This document shows positions 10,043 through 19,016 of a stretch of 64,000 bases of DNA, piece after piece (positions within the stretch are counted from its first letter, which is position 1; each line of letters opens with the position of its first letter). Source of the DNA: JAFNAG01 sp963824985. GTDB taxonomy: Bacteria > Acidobacteriota > UBA6911. Made by a program: the position numbers and the translations under genes. The stretch is from the NCBI GenBank assembly GCA_963824985.1, contig CAWGRQ010000043.1, positions 1 through 64,000 on the forward strand, read 5' to 3'. The notes beneath the pieces are model-generated. The model did not search any database and had not been told where the DNA came from. It worked only from the letters and a program-made list of their open reading frames with translations.

Positions 10043-11272
10043 TCAAGAGACAAACTTGGTAGTGACATAGAGTCGATACGATGCGCCGCTGGTGTTCGTC
10101 CCGGTACGGCTCATGACGTTGATGTAATAGGTCCCGGTAGCGGGCGCCTGGTAGTCGAGCGTAGCATCCCTCGTCCAGCTCGCCCAGGAATCTTCACGCT
10201 TTAGCTCATTGCCTGCCGAGTCCCGCAGATAGATATCGCCGTCGTACATCGACCCCATCAGATCGGCGACCAGAATTACATACAGATACTGTCCAGCCTG
10301 GAGATTGACACCATACCAGTCGCCGTCGGCATTGCCGTCGGGGACGTTTTTGGCGCCGGTGATTTCCGCCGGCACCAGGATCATCTGCGCATTGGATGGC
10401 CCGGTACTCGGCTCCTTATCGGTGTAGGTGTGGTAATTGAGGGCAAAATCGGGATTGACCGCAATCGTGGAAAACACATCACTCCCCGCACCTGCAGACC
10501 AGCGTAAGGCACACAGGGCCACGTTGATGTCGCTCGATATCTTCAGGGTCCCATGGAAGCCCGGTGGAAACTGCACGTCGTTGAAGCGCTGATCGACAAA
10601 TTCCGCCAGCTGGCCGCCTGGCGGCAGCGGGATGCTCTTCGGCTGGCCAAGCTGGACCCCGGTGCGCGAATAGAGGGTGGCGGTCAGGTTTGCCGGATTC
10701 AGGTTCAGGTTGACGATCGCGTACCCGGTATTGACGGACGTGCCGGAAATCGTGTCGTTCGCGCTGAAACTGGCTTCGAAAGAAAAACGGGCCGCCGCCG
10801 GGCCTGACAGCACGCCGGCTTCCCAGGAGATCTTCTGCGGACTCAGATCGGGCCGCAGGGCGCTGAACACCTCCGATACATTGAGCGGCATGCTCGATTG
10901 AATCCTTGCCCATCCGGTCAGAATGGGACCGGTCCCACCCGTCAGGAGATTCGCCGTTTCGAGCGGGGCCAGGGTGAACGTGAAGGTAGAATTCCTTCCG
11001 GCGATGTCGCCGCGATCATTGCTGCGCAGATCAAGAACCCACGGTTGCCCGTTGTTCGGATTGGTCAGTCCCCCCTGGTAAAACGAAATCGTCACCGTGT
11101 TGGAACTGCTCGAAGGGTTGTTAATGAGGAAGCTGGTGATATAGGCCAGGGAGCCGCTGCTGCCGTCGGCAACGTGGGGAAAAGTGTACTCCGCTCCCAG
11201 CGCGCTTTGAGCGGCCAGGAACATCACGCTTAGGGAGAAGATAATCAAGAACGATCTGGCGATCGGCTTCAT
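10043..11272 (-). CDS. Secreted protein with C-terminal PPC (bacterial pre-peptidase) domain
   Basis: The 409-residue protein starts at an ATG preceded by AGGAGGAAATT and has a signal peptide ending about ALGA (residue 27). The N-terminal half is a beta-rich region (TFPHVADG, SLAYITSFLINN, SNTVTISFYQGG) found in extracellular acidobacterial proteins. Residues about 290-405 form a PPC-like beta-sandwich (QAGQYLYVILVADLMGSMYDG, then YQAPATGTYYINVMS). PPC domains usually flank secreted peptidases. No catalytic domain is present, so a binding or accessory role is inferred. A near-identical copy of about 100 bases of this gene (11055-11156) occurs at 14155-14256. Confidence 0.8.
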   Translation of the reverse strand: MKPIARSFLIIFSLSVMFLAAQSALGAEYTFPHVADGSSGSLAYITSFLINNPSSSSNTVTISFYQGGLTNPNNGQPWVLDLRSNDRGDIAGRNSTFTFTLAPLETANLLTGGTGPILTGWARIQSSMPLNVSEVFSALRPDLSPQKISWEAGVLSGPAAARFSFEASFSANDTISGTSVNTGYAIVNLNLNPANLTATLYSRTGVQLGQPKSIPLPPGGQLAEFVDQRFNDVQFPPGFHGTLKISSDINVALCALRWSAGAGSDVFSTIAVNPDFALNYHTYTDKEPSTGPSNAQMILVPAEITGAKNVPDGNADGDWYGVNLQAGQYLYVILVADLMGSMYDGDIYLRDSAGNELKREDSWASWTRDATLDYQAPATGTYYINVMSRTGTNTSGASYRLYVTTKFVS

Positions 11273-11552
11273 AATTTCCTCCTGTCGATAAAAACTGGAT
11301 TGTGTCGTTCACATAAAGGAGATCCGGATCCTCCGTTGGATCGATTGTGGGAACGGATTCCCGTCTATTATATCCGAATCCGATGCTTAGGGCCTGTCGT
11401 AGAATGCTTCATAGGCTTGCGGGGGGCAGAGTACTGTTGCCCCCTTTCTCACACCCCCCGTCCCCGCCAGTCGCAGTAATTCTGCCCTTGTCTTTCTTGT
11501 ATCACAAACGGGAAGCAGGCTATTTCGAGGTGATCACTCCCACCTTCTGAAG
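11273..11552. other. Intergenic gap with a solitary transposon-like end
   Basis: At 11387-11398 the sequence TTAGGGCCTGTC matches the first bases of the inverted-repeat element at 35581-35875, but no partner end is found nearby. It may be the remnant of an excised or decayed element, or chance. The gap must also hold the promoter of the PPC-domain gene. Confidence 0.3.
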
Positions 11553-13626
11553 CTATTTCGCAATGGTGGCGGTGGCTGTCGCTAACTTGGTTGGATCACT
11601 CTCGGATACCGCCTTGAGAGTCACCTTCGCCGATGCGGAACTGCCGGCCCCATTCGACACGTAGACCGTCACCTGGCGCGAACCGCCGAACTCGACGGCG
11701 GCGAGGCCATTGAGGAGCTGGACCGACCACCCTTTGCCTTCCACCGATGCCGAGAGCCTGTAAACGTCAGATCTAAGGAAAGCGTTGGCGTCCGCCGGAT
11801 GGATTGCCGGATCGGTGTTTGCCGCCGCGCCCGTGTTCTTGAGGGTGAAGACGACCGGGGCATTGGGCCGCAAAACTCTCTGGCCGGCCCTGGCTTCGAG
11901 TGCCCCACCCCGTTGTTGCGGACCCGAACCATCGAGGGAGCGGACAGCCAGGGTATAGGATAGAATTCCGCCTTTGTCCTTTTTGAGATCGACGATGTAA
12001 AAATGCAGCCGGTTTGGCGTGTCTTCCCATTCGTAAAAACTTCCCGAGTTGAGTCCGGCATGGAAGAGAGCGTCGTTGAGTTGGCGGTAATCGGCGATCG
12101 TGCGCATCACTTTCTCGCCGTTCGGCTTGACGTAATCTACGACGTTGATGTCTTCGGGATGGGCATCGATGACCCAGATGTAGCTGTTGAAGCCGTTGGG
12201 GCCGCCGTTCTGGCCGCGCAGTGTGTCCTTGTTCTTGGCGATAAGGACACCGTTATCCGGAGTGAAGGAGTCGTAGCCGATGCGCTGGACCACCTCCATC
12301 GTGTACGAACCGTAATTCGGAGTCCCGGACGACAGCGGATTTGCGGCCGGATCGTCCGGTGGCGTATGGTCGACTGGCGCCCCGCCGTCCAGCTTGACGC
12401 ATGATGCCGGCCAAAGTGCCGGGAAGCGGATCCACGGCCCGGGCTGTAACCTCGGCCACGGCGAGCCCCGACTTGGCCAGCCCGTCCCGGTTCAACCGCA
12501 GAAGTTGGGATTCAGTGATGAACTTGTTCTCCAGCCGGTTGCGAACCATCAACCCGGCCGGCATGGCCGCGCCTTGGATCGGAGGCACCACCCAGCGCTT
12601 GTGCGGCCCCCCTGGCCCGTTGAAGCAGCCGCGGTCCATCATGTCCCACGTCCCGGCGGCGACCCGCCGGAACGGTGTTACATAAGGGTTGTTGTTGAGG
12701 TCGGGGAGGCGGAAAATCAGGTGTCCGATCTCATGCGTGATGGTCCCCGAATTCTCTCCCTGCCGCATGGAGGACAGCCCCCACTGCTGGGCGCCGGCCA
12801 GCCAACTCGTCCAGGGGACATATCTGGTGGGGATCCAGCGCGGCTTTTCGGGATTGGGATTGCCCCACTTCGCCGGTATGTCTTCCTTTGAGTTGAATTT
12901 CATCTCGCCGAATTCCTGCCAGACCCCGGTTTCATCGTAGGCAGCGTACAGCCGGAGAATCGCATCGAATTCCTTGCGGATGTCTTTACCGATCGCGGCG
13001 CTCCAGAGTGCGTCGCAGTCCGGTTCCATCCTCCCGGTCGCCCGGCTTCCATCAGGGGTCGAGTCGTTCTGGCCGTACTCGGCGAGGCCATAAGCCCACA
13101 GGGGCTTCGGCATGCGGTACGGCCCGAACGCTGCGACGTCCGTGATGCCGGCTTTGCCCCTCGACTGCTCCATCAAGTATCCAGTGATGGTTTGGCCGTG
13201 ATTGTATCTGCTTGGCTTCGTGAAGAAGTCGGCATAGAACTGCGGGACCTGCTCCCTCGGAATCGGGTCGATCTGCGGATTGCCGAAGGGATCCGATCCC
13301 TTGGGGAGCGTGATCACGAAGGGCTGGTCCGGAAAGTCGATGGCCACGACCGCGAGGCGGAAAGGGCGCTCCGGTTTGAGCGACGGGTCCGCCCAGTTCT
13401 TCCCGGGGATGGGCCGATAATCGTCCCAGGTCATGACATCCTGGTCCTGCACCTTCTGCGGATCGATCGGCGGCAGAGGCTTCGTCCCGCTTTGACCTGT
13501 GATCCCGACGGCAGCAAAAAGTAGGATGAAGACGAGGCCCGAGAGGCAGAGGATCATGCCGCCCGGCTTTTTGCAAGGGTGAAAGGGATGGGACGGATTG
13601 GGTATGGATGATTGGCGGCAGGTCAT
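11553..13626 (-). pseudogene. Secreted M6-like metallopeptidase, one frameshift
   Basis: The start ATG at 13626 is preceded by TAGGAG. A hydrophobic signal or anchor lies at about residues 24-42. The first frame (13626 to about 12425) contains the zinc motif THEIGHLIFRLPD and the following TWDMMDRG, typical of immune-inhibitor A/M6-like peptidases. The frame then loses sense (MRQAGRRGAS...), while a +1 frame continues the protein as ASCVKLDGGAPVDHTPPDD and runs through a beta-rich C-terminal domain to 11553. The whole would be about 690 residues. One extra base near 12415-12430 separates the halves. If real, the catalytic domain could still be made but would lose its C-terminal module. Sequencing error is an equal possibility. 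Confidence 0.75.
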
Positions 13627-13649
13627 GATTTTCTCCTATGAAATAATCC

Positions 13650-13937
13650 TAAGGGCTCGCGCAAAAATAACTTGGCATTTTGTTGCGACCCCAGGCGTAA
13701 CTCTAACATAATTGTTTTGCGCATGCCTTTTGCTGCAATATATCCCCAGGTTCCACACACCGTGGGGCCGCAACCCTGCGGGGCACGGCGGCGGGCGCGC
13801 ATCTGCGGCGTTGCCGCTCCTAGGAGATGTCACCACATCGCCTGCGTCGCGGCGCCTTGCATCTGCCCACCCCAGGAGCACCACAGGTGCGACGGTGCTC
13901 GCGCCAAAACGCCAACTTATTTTTGCGCGAACCCTAA
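13650..13937. mobile_element. Miniature inverted-repeat element A
   Basis: The 33-base arms 13650-13682 and 13905-13937 are inverted repeats with about five mismatches. The element proper begins GGG and ends CCC with TAA on both sides, compatible with a 3-base target duplication. It contains no gene. Its interior (about 13795-13905) is a core of about 108 bases that recurs, in opposite orientation, in element B (35581-35875) and partly in element C (36447-36921). It sits 24 bases upstream of the metallopeptidase start and may have displaced or supplied that gene's promoter. Confidence 0.75.
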
Positions 13938-14109
13938 GTGCATCCGCAGCTTATTTGTTCTCGGCGCCCGAATCCGGACGATTGAAAGCGCGATGCCCGT
14001 TCTTCGTAACGCCGGAGCCGATGTTAGCGAGGAACGCGATTATAGAACCGGCGCGGGACCGGTGTCAAAGCGTAAACCCCGGGCAAATCGGCGCCTGGTG
14101 GTACCGTTC

Positions 14110-14142
14110 ACAAAGGAGCGCGCGTCCCGCGCGCTCCTTTGT
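14110..14142. repeat. Perfect 15-base-pair hairpin
   Basis: Arms 14110-14124 and 14128-14142 are perfectly complementary with a 3-base loop (ACAAAGGAGCGCGCG / reverse complement). There is no strong T-run, so it is not a classical terminator for the uroporphyrinogen-decarboxylase-like gene ending at 14358. It lies directly beside the duplicated gene fragment 14155-14256. Confidence 0.6.
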
Positions 14143-14154
14143 GATTATCTGGTT

Positions 14155-14256
14155 TTCGGATTGGTCAGTCCCCCCTGGTAAAACGAAATCGTCACCGTGT
14201 TGGAACTGCTCGAGAGGTTGTTAAGGAGAAAACTGGTGATATAGGCCAGGGAGCCG
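14155..14256 (-). pseudogene. Stray 102-base copy of the PPC-protein gene
   Basis: Bases 14155-14256 repeat 11055-11156 with about eight mismatches. The encoded strand reads GSLAYITSFLLNN...SSSNTVTISFYQGGLTNP as in the intact gene. Both ends stop abruptly in unrelated sequence. It is a gene fragment, not a functional reading frame. Confidence 0.85.
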
Positions 14257-14357
14257 CCGCGCGCGGCGCGAACGTTACCGTAATTACGAACACGAGTACT
14301 CAGGCGGCACGAAAGGGACCAGCCTCCGGAGTTCAAAGGGTTGATCTGTTTCCTTCC

Positions 14358-15362
14358 TCAAGCGCCGGACCGGCGTCTTGCGGCCGCCGCTGCAGCCTCG
14401 AGATTGCCCCGGGGCGTGCGCGGTGCAATCGAGCAGCCGGGTCCCAGCAACAGGCGCCGCCCCCCGGTCAGGGCAATCGCGCGCTCGACTTCGGCAGCCA
14501 CCTCTCCAGGAGTTCCGTCCATCAGAGTCGTTTTTTCGCTGATCCCGCCCATGACCGCCTTTTGTGTCCTCTGCTTTCCTTCTTCAAGCGTCGGGTTGCC
14601 CGGAAGCGTCGCTGCCCAGCTGATTGCGCTCACCGGATAATCCGCCAGCAGGTCGAAATAGATATTGTCACCGCAATTATGGAGCACGTTGAAGGGCGAC
14701 AGGCCGGCAACCGCCTCCAGGACACGCAGGTCGTAGGGGACGCCAAAGCACCGGTATTCATCTTCCTTGAGCTCATCCCGGCTGGCCCAACCGGTGGTGG
14801 CGAAGTAGATCCCGGCGGCGCCGGTTTCAACGCAGGCCTGGGCGTATTCAGCGAAGCTGCGGCTGATCGTATCCAGCGCGGCTTCCAGCGATGCCCGGTA
14901 CTGGGTCATCGACTCCTTGACCGGCATAGCCTGGTTCCCGGCCAGATATTTGGCAATGGAAAGAGGCGAAAAGATAGTCTGCAGGAAAAAAACCTCCCCC
15001 TGGAGGGCATCACGAATGAGGCGCAGTGACGCCAGGTGTTGGCCCAGAACTCCCCGACCGGGATCGAGTGCCCGCAACTGGCGCCAGTCCTCGGGCTGCC
15101 TTACGGGCACATGCACAAACGGAGGGGCATGATCCGGGTCCGTGGGCCGCGTAAATGTCGCCCCCCAGTCTTCGACATGGTAGCTGGCCCGCGGATTGAC
15201 CTTCATGTAATCCCAATCATATTCGTGATAGTTTTCGAGCATGGCTTCCGCCAGCCCCTCCGCGCTCCATTCCTTGAAATGACTGTGACCCCATAAGCTG
15301 ATGGGCACGCGGTCAACTTCGGCCCCGCACAGGGCGGCCTGAACCCGATCTCGTTTGTTCAT
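14358..15362 (-). CDS. Uroporphyrinogen-III decarboxylase family protein
   Basis: The 334-residue protein begins MNKRDRVQAALCG, the usual N-terminus of the URO-D/MtaA superfamily, followed by VDRVPISLWGH and later NVLHNCGDNIYFDLL, ISWAATLPGNP and a C-terminal LLLGPGCSIAPRTP, which match the barrel strands of that family. The HNCG and GPGC stretches are more like corrinoid-dependent methyltransferase relatives than true HemE. Without haem-pathway neighbours, a HemE role is not supported. The gene is monocistronic as far as can be seen, with GAGG before the ATG. Substrate unknown. Confidence 0.8.
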   Translation of the reverse strand: MNKRDRVQAALCGAEVDRVPISLWGHSHFKEWSAEGLAEAMLENYHEYDWDYMKVNPRASYHVEDWGATFTRPTDPDHAPPFVHVPVRQPEDWRQLRALDPGRGVLGQHLASLRLIRDALQGEVFFLQTIFSPLSIAKYLAGNQAMPVKESMTQYRASLEAALDTISRSFAEYAQACVETGAAGIYFATTGWASRDELKEDEYRCFGVPYDLRVLEAVAGLSPFNVLHNCGDNIYFDLLADYPVSAISWAATLPGNPTLEEGKQRTQKAVMGGISEKTTLMDGTPGEVAAEVERAIALTGGRRLLLGPGCSIAPRTPRGNLEAAAAAARRRSGA

Positions 15363-15515
15363 TGCGCCTCCTCGAAACAGCCGGCGGCATCTGCCGGAGA
15401 GTTGAATCCCGGCAGTGCGCGAAACTCAGAAATCGCTTCCTCTCTCTGCCTCTCGTAATCTATTCTGAAGCAGGTTTAGTTTCAGGCAATCCTTTTTTTG
15501 AAGCTGGAGGCAGTC

Positions 15516-16016
15516 ATGTCCACCGAAAAAGATCTAAAAGACGCATTTGCCGGGGAAAGTCAGGCAAACCGCAAGTACCTGGCATTCGCTCGGAAGGCGG
15601 AGCAGGAGGGATTTATCAATGTGGCCCGCCTGTTCCGGACAGCTGCGGAAGCCGAAACCATTCACGCCATGGGTCATTTGAACGCGCTGGGAGGCATCGG
15701 TTCAACCGCCGACAACCTGCGCGCTGCAGTTGCGGGGGAGACGTACGAGTTTGCCGAGATGTACCCGCCGATGCTGGAGAAGGCTGAGGCGTCAAAACAC
15801 AAGGCTAGGCGGATGTTCGCATATGCCGTGAAAGCGGAGGAAGTCCACGCCCGTCTTTACCAGATGGCGTTGGAGGCGGTGGCGCAAGGCGAGGACTTGG
15901 CCGAGACCAATTTTTACCTCTGCCCGGTCTGCGGACACATTGAACTGGGTCGGCCCCCGGCAGAGTGTCCAATCTGCGGAACCGAGGGGGAGCGCTTTCA
16001 GAAAGTCGCAATGTGA
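15516..16016 (+). CDS. Rubrerythrin
   Basis: The 166-residue non-haem iron protein likely reduces hydrogen peroxide in the cytoplasm. The start ATG 15516 (MSTEKDLKDAFAGES) follows GGAGG at an ideal distance; an upstream in-frame ATG at 15498 lacks this. The ferritin-like four-helix domain shows the ligand motifs (AEAETIHAMGHL and KAEEVHARLY). The C-terminal rubredoxin-like domain has CPVCGH and CPICGTEGERF, giving the Fe(Cys)4 centre. Length and domain order are standard for short rubrerythrins. The hairpin at 16058-16131 downstream ends the transcript. Confidence 0.93.
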   Translation: MSTEKDLKDAFAGESQANRKYLAFARKAEQEGFINVARLFRTAAEAETIHAMGHLNALGGIGSTADNLRAAVAGETYEFAEMYPPMLEKAEASKHKARRMFAYAVKAEEVHARLYQMALEAVAQGEDLAETNFYLCPVCGHIELGRPPAECPICGTEGERFQKVAM

Positions 16017-16057
16017 CAGGTTGAGATGAAGCGGACTCGCGAGTCATTAATCAATGT

Positions 16058-16131
16058 GGGGACATCCCGAATTAACTGCTAACCACTGTTATTTGAACAG
16101 GAAGGGAGAAAATTCGGAATGTCCCCTTTTT
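16058..16131 (+). terminator. Hairpin with T-run after the rubrerythrin gene
   Basis: Arms 16058-16073 (GGGGACATCCCGAATT) and 16111-16126 are complementary with one mismatch, and five T follow. The loop is unusually long (about 37 bases). The same GGGGACAT arm sequence recurs in the terminator at 57491-57529, so this belongs to a dispersed repeat family that also serves as a terminator. Confidence 0.65.
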
Positions 16132-16181
16132 GTGAGGGGCTATGAGTGGCGCTGACCTGAGGGGAGGTTTACAATTAATGC

Positions 16182-18992
16182 ATGGATTTCCTGCAGCAAT
16201 TTGGAATTTTCAATGCCGCCTATGTCGACGAACTTTATGAGCGTTATCGGCTCAACCCCGAGTCCGTCGACTCGCAAACCCGGGCCATTTTTGATCGATG
16301 GTCGGCCGCAGACCCTCGGTTGACAGATCGTGCAAGCGCAGACGCATCCGTGCCGGCTTGCGGTCAAATCGTCCGCGCGGTCAGCTATATCGAGTCCATC
16401 CGCAAGTTCGGGTACATGGACGCACACATTGATCCCCTCGGCGGTTCTCCTCCCGGCGATCCTTCCCTGGCGCCGGAAACTCACGGTATCACGGAGGCGG
16501 AGCTGCGCAGACTGCCGGCCGATATTGCCGTCGGGTCAATAGCCGAGGGAAAGGCAAATGCCTTCGAAGTTGTCCAGACTCTGCGCCGGGTTTACTGCTC
16601 GGCCATCGGTTATGATTATGCGCATCTCCGAGGCCCGGAGGAACGGGAATGGCTGCGTCGGGCGGCCGAGTCCGGGCAGTTCCGCCCGCCCGCCGATCCG
16701 ATAAATCCTCATGCGCTGCTGGAACGCCTGACGGAAGTCGAAGTGTTTTCCCGCTTCCTGCTGCGCACCTTTCCCGGCAAATCCTTTTTCTCCGGGGAAG
16801 GGCTCGATATGCTGATTCCGGTTCTGGATGAGGTAATCGGGGAGGCGGCCGAGTCCGGCGTGTGCAACATCCTGATCGGAATGGCGCATCGCGCCCGGGT
16901 CAGTGTTTTGGCTCACGTTCTGAAAAAGCCGTATTCCCAGATCCTGGCGGAGTTCAGGGATCCGATGCGCGGTCACAATTTCCGCGAGGGTTTGGGTTGG
17001 ACGGGGGATGTCAGGTATCACGCCGGCGCGCGCCGGGCGTTGAACGACGCCGCTCAGATTGATCTGGTGATAGCCATTCCTCCCAACCCGAGCCATCTGG
17101 AAGCGATCGACCCGGTAGTCGAAGGCATGGCACGCGCCGCCGGAACGAGTGCCGCGCATCCGGGGCCGCCTCGCTTCGATCCCTCACGCACGCTTCCGGT
17201 TCTCATTCACGGCGACGCCAGCTTCATGGGCCAGGGAGTGGTAGCGGAAACCTTGAACTTCGAACGGCTGCCGGGCTACACGACCGGGGGCACGATTCAC
17301 ATTATCGCCAACAATCAGATCGGCTTTACCGCGACGCCGGAAGAAGTCCGCAGCACCTACTACGCCAGTGACCTCGCCCGTGGATTCAAGATCCCGATTG
17401 CCCATGTCAACGCCGATGATCCTGAAGCCTGTATTGAGGTGGCCCGACTGGCTTTCGCTTACCGGGCCCGCTTTCACCGGGACTTTCTGATTGACCTGGT
17501 AGGGTACCGCCGTTATGGACACAATGAAGCGGATGAACCCCGGTTCACTCAGCCCCTCATGTACCAGGCAATAGATTCCCATGCCACGGTGCGCGAAATC
17601 TGGGCCCGGACACTTGTGGAGCGGGGGACGGTGGGTGCGGAAGTGTCAGAGCTGCTGATGCACAAACACATGGCTGCCCTCCAGAGCGCATGGGCGGAAC
17701 TGGGTCCCGAAGAGCTGCCCGAAGAGCCGACGCCGCCCCGCCCGCCGGCCGGCGCCGCTCACAATATCCGGACATCAGTTTCCATGGATCGCCTGCGCGA
17801 ACTGAATCTCGCCCTGCTGCGGCAACCCGGGAATTTCAGCGGAAGCAGCAAGTTGGCGCGGGCGCAGGAGCGGCGCCGGGTTGCCCTTGATGACCCGGAA
17901 GCCCGGACCATTCATTGGGCGACCGCCGAAGAATTGGCCCTCGCTTCCATTCTGGAAGACGGCATCGCGATCCGCTTGACGGGCCAGGATGTCTGTCGCG
18001 GCACCTTCAGCCAGCGGCACGCGGTGTTCTATGACCGCGAAACCGGCGCCGCCCTTATTCCACTGCAGGCCCTGCCGCAGGCCCGCGCAGCGTTCGAAAT
18101 CCACAACAGTCCCCTCACCGAAAACGCGGCCTTGGGATTCGAATACGGGTACAGCCTGCAGAAACCGGAACGCCTGGTACTCTGGGAAGCCCAGTATGGA
18201 GATTTCATCAACGGAGCCCAGACGATGATCGATGAATTCCTGTTCTCGGCCCGGGCCAAGTGGGGTTTGACTCCATCGCTGGTGATGCTTTTGCCGCACG
18301 GGTTCGAGGGCCAGGGCCCCGACCATTCCAGCGCCCGGCTCGAACGTCTTCTCCAGCTCGCATCCGGCGCCAACGTCCGCATCGCCAATTGCACTACCGC
18401 CGCTCAATATTTCCATCTGCTGCGCCGCCAGGCGAGCCTTCTCGAGGTCGACCCGTTGCCGCTGACGGTGCTGACTCCGAAAAGCCTGCTGCGCCACCCA
18501 CGGTGCGCTTCCTCGCTCCGGGAGCTGGCCGAAGGGCGCTGGCAGCCAGTCATCGACGACGAGCGGGCTCGCGGCCATCCCGAGGCTGTGCGCCGTCTGA
18601 TTTTGTGCAGCGGAAAGGTTTATATCGACCTGATCGGCAACACCGACGGGCGGAAGAACCCGGCGATTGCAATCTGCCGGGTGGAACAGTTGTATCCGTT
18701 TCCGCACGAGGAAGTCAGGGCGGTGATTGAAGCGTTCCGGGCGATGTCTGAACTGGTCTGGGTTCAGGAGGAACCCGAAAACATGGGCGCCTGGGAATTC
18801 CTGCGTCCTCAATTGCTCCGGCTGCTGGGTGGGCGCCGGCCCCTTCACTATATCGGCAGGGACCGCAGTTCCAGCCCGGCTGAAGGTTCGTCGGCAAGGC
18901 ACGCCAACAATCAACGCATCATCGTTCACCAGGCGTTCAATCGTGATCTCGTGATCGGCCAGGAGGACATGGTCCGCGTGGAAGTGTTGTAG
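16182..18992 (+). CDS. sucA: 2-oxoglutarate dehydrogenase E1 component
   Basis: The 936-residue thiamine-diphosphate enzyme decarboxylates 2-oxoglutarate in the TCA cycle and transfers succinyl to E2. The N-terminal segment (FNAAYVDELYERYRLNPESV) is the E1o-specific targeting region. The cofactor fold shows IHGDASFMGQGVVAETLN and ANNQIGFTATPEEVRS, with conserved His/Asp in YRRYGHNEADEPRFTQP. The transketolase central domain has FSQRHAVFYDRETG, LPHGFEGQGPDHSSARLERLLQ and a full C-terminal domain. Length matches other E1o proteins. GGGGAGG lies about 14 bases before ATG 16182. sucB follows after 24 bases, so the two are co-transcribed. The E3 gene (lpd) is not in the window. Confidence 0.96.
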   Translation: MDFLQQFGIFNAAYVDELYERYRLNPESVDSQTRAIFDRWSAADPRLTDRASADASVPACGQIVRAVSYIESIRKFGYMDAHIDPLGGSPPGDPSLAPETHGITEAELRRLPADIAVGSIAEGKANAFEVVQTLRRVYCSAIGYDYAHLRGPEEREWLRRAAESGQFRPPADPINPHALLERLTEVEVFSRFLLRTFPGKSFFSGEGLDMLIPVLDEVIGEAAESGVCNILIGMAHRARVSVLAHVLKKPYSQILAEFRDPMRGHNFREGLGWTGDVRYHAGARRALNDAAQIDLVIAIPPNPSHLEAIDPVVEGMARAAGTSAAHPGPPRFDPSRTLPVLIHGDASFMGQGVVAETLNFERLPGYTTGGTIHIIANNQIGFTATPEEVRSTYYASDLARGFKIPIAHVNADDPEACIEVARLAFAYRARFHRDFLIDLVGYRRYGHNEADEPRFTQPLMYQAIDSHATVREIWARTLVERGTVGAEVSELLMHKHMAALQSAWAELGPEELPEEPTPPRPPAGAAHNIRTSVSMDRLRELNLALLRQPGNFSGSSKLARAQERRRVALDDPEARTIHWATAEELALASILEDGIAIRLTGQDVCRGTFSQRHAVFYDRETGAALIPLQALPQARAAFEIHNSPLTENAALGFEYGYSLQKPERLVLWEAQYGDFINGAQTMIDEFLFSARAKWGLTPSLVMLLPHGFEGQGPDHSSARLERLLQLASGANVRIANCTTAAQYFHLLRRQASLLEVDPLPLTVLTPKSLLRHPRCASSLRELAEGRWQPVIDDERARGHPEAVRRLILCSGKVYIDLIGNTDGRKNPAIAICRVEQLYPFPHEEVRAVIEAFRAMSELVWVQEEPENMGAWEFLRPQLLRLLGGRRPLHYIGRDRSSSPAEGSSARHANNQRIIVHQAFNRDLVIGQEDMVRVEVL

Positions 18993-19016
18993 CCCATATG
19001 GAGATGGGGAGTCGTC

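Noticed and set aside
13785..13910. Small frames that look alike at 13.8, 35.7 and 36.5 kb (DARRRDAGDVV type)
   Set aside because: They are translations of the shared core of the inverted-repeat elements and not a protein family.
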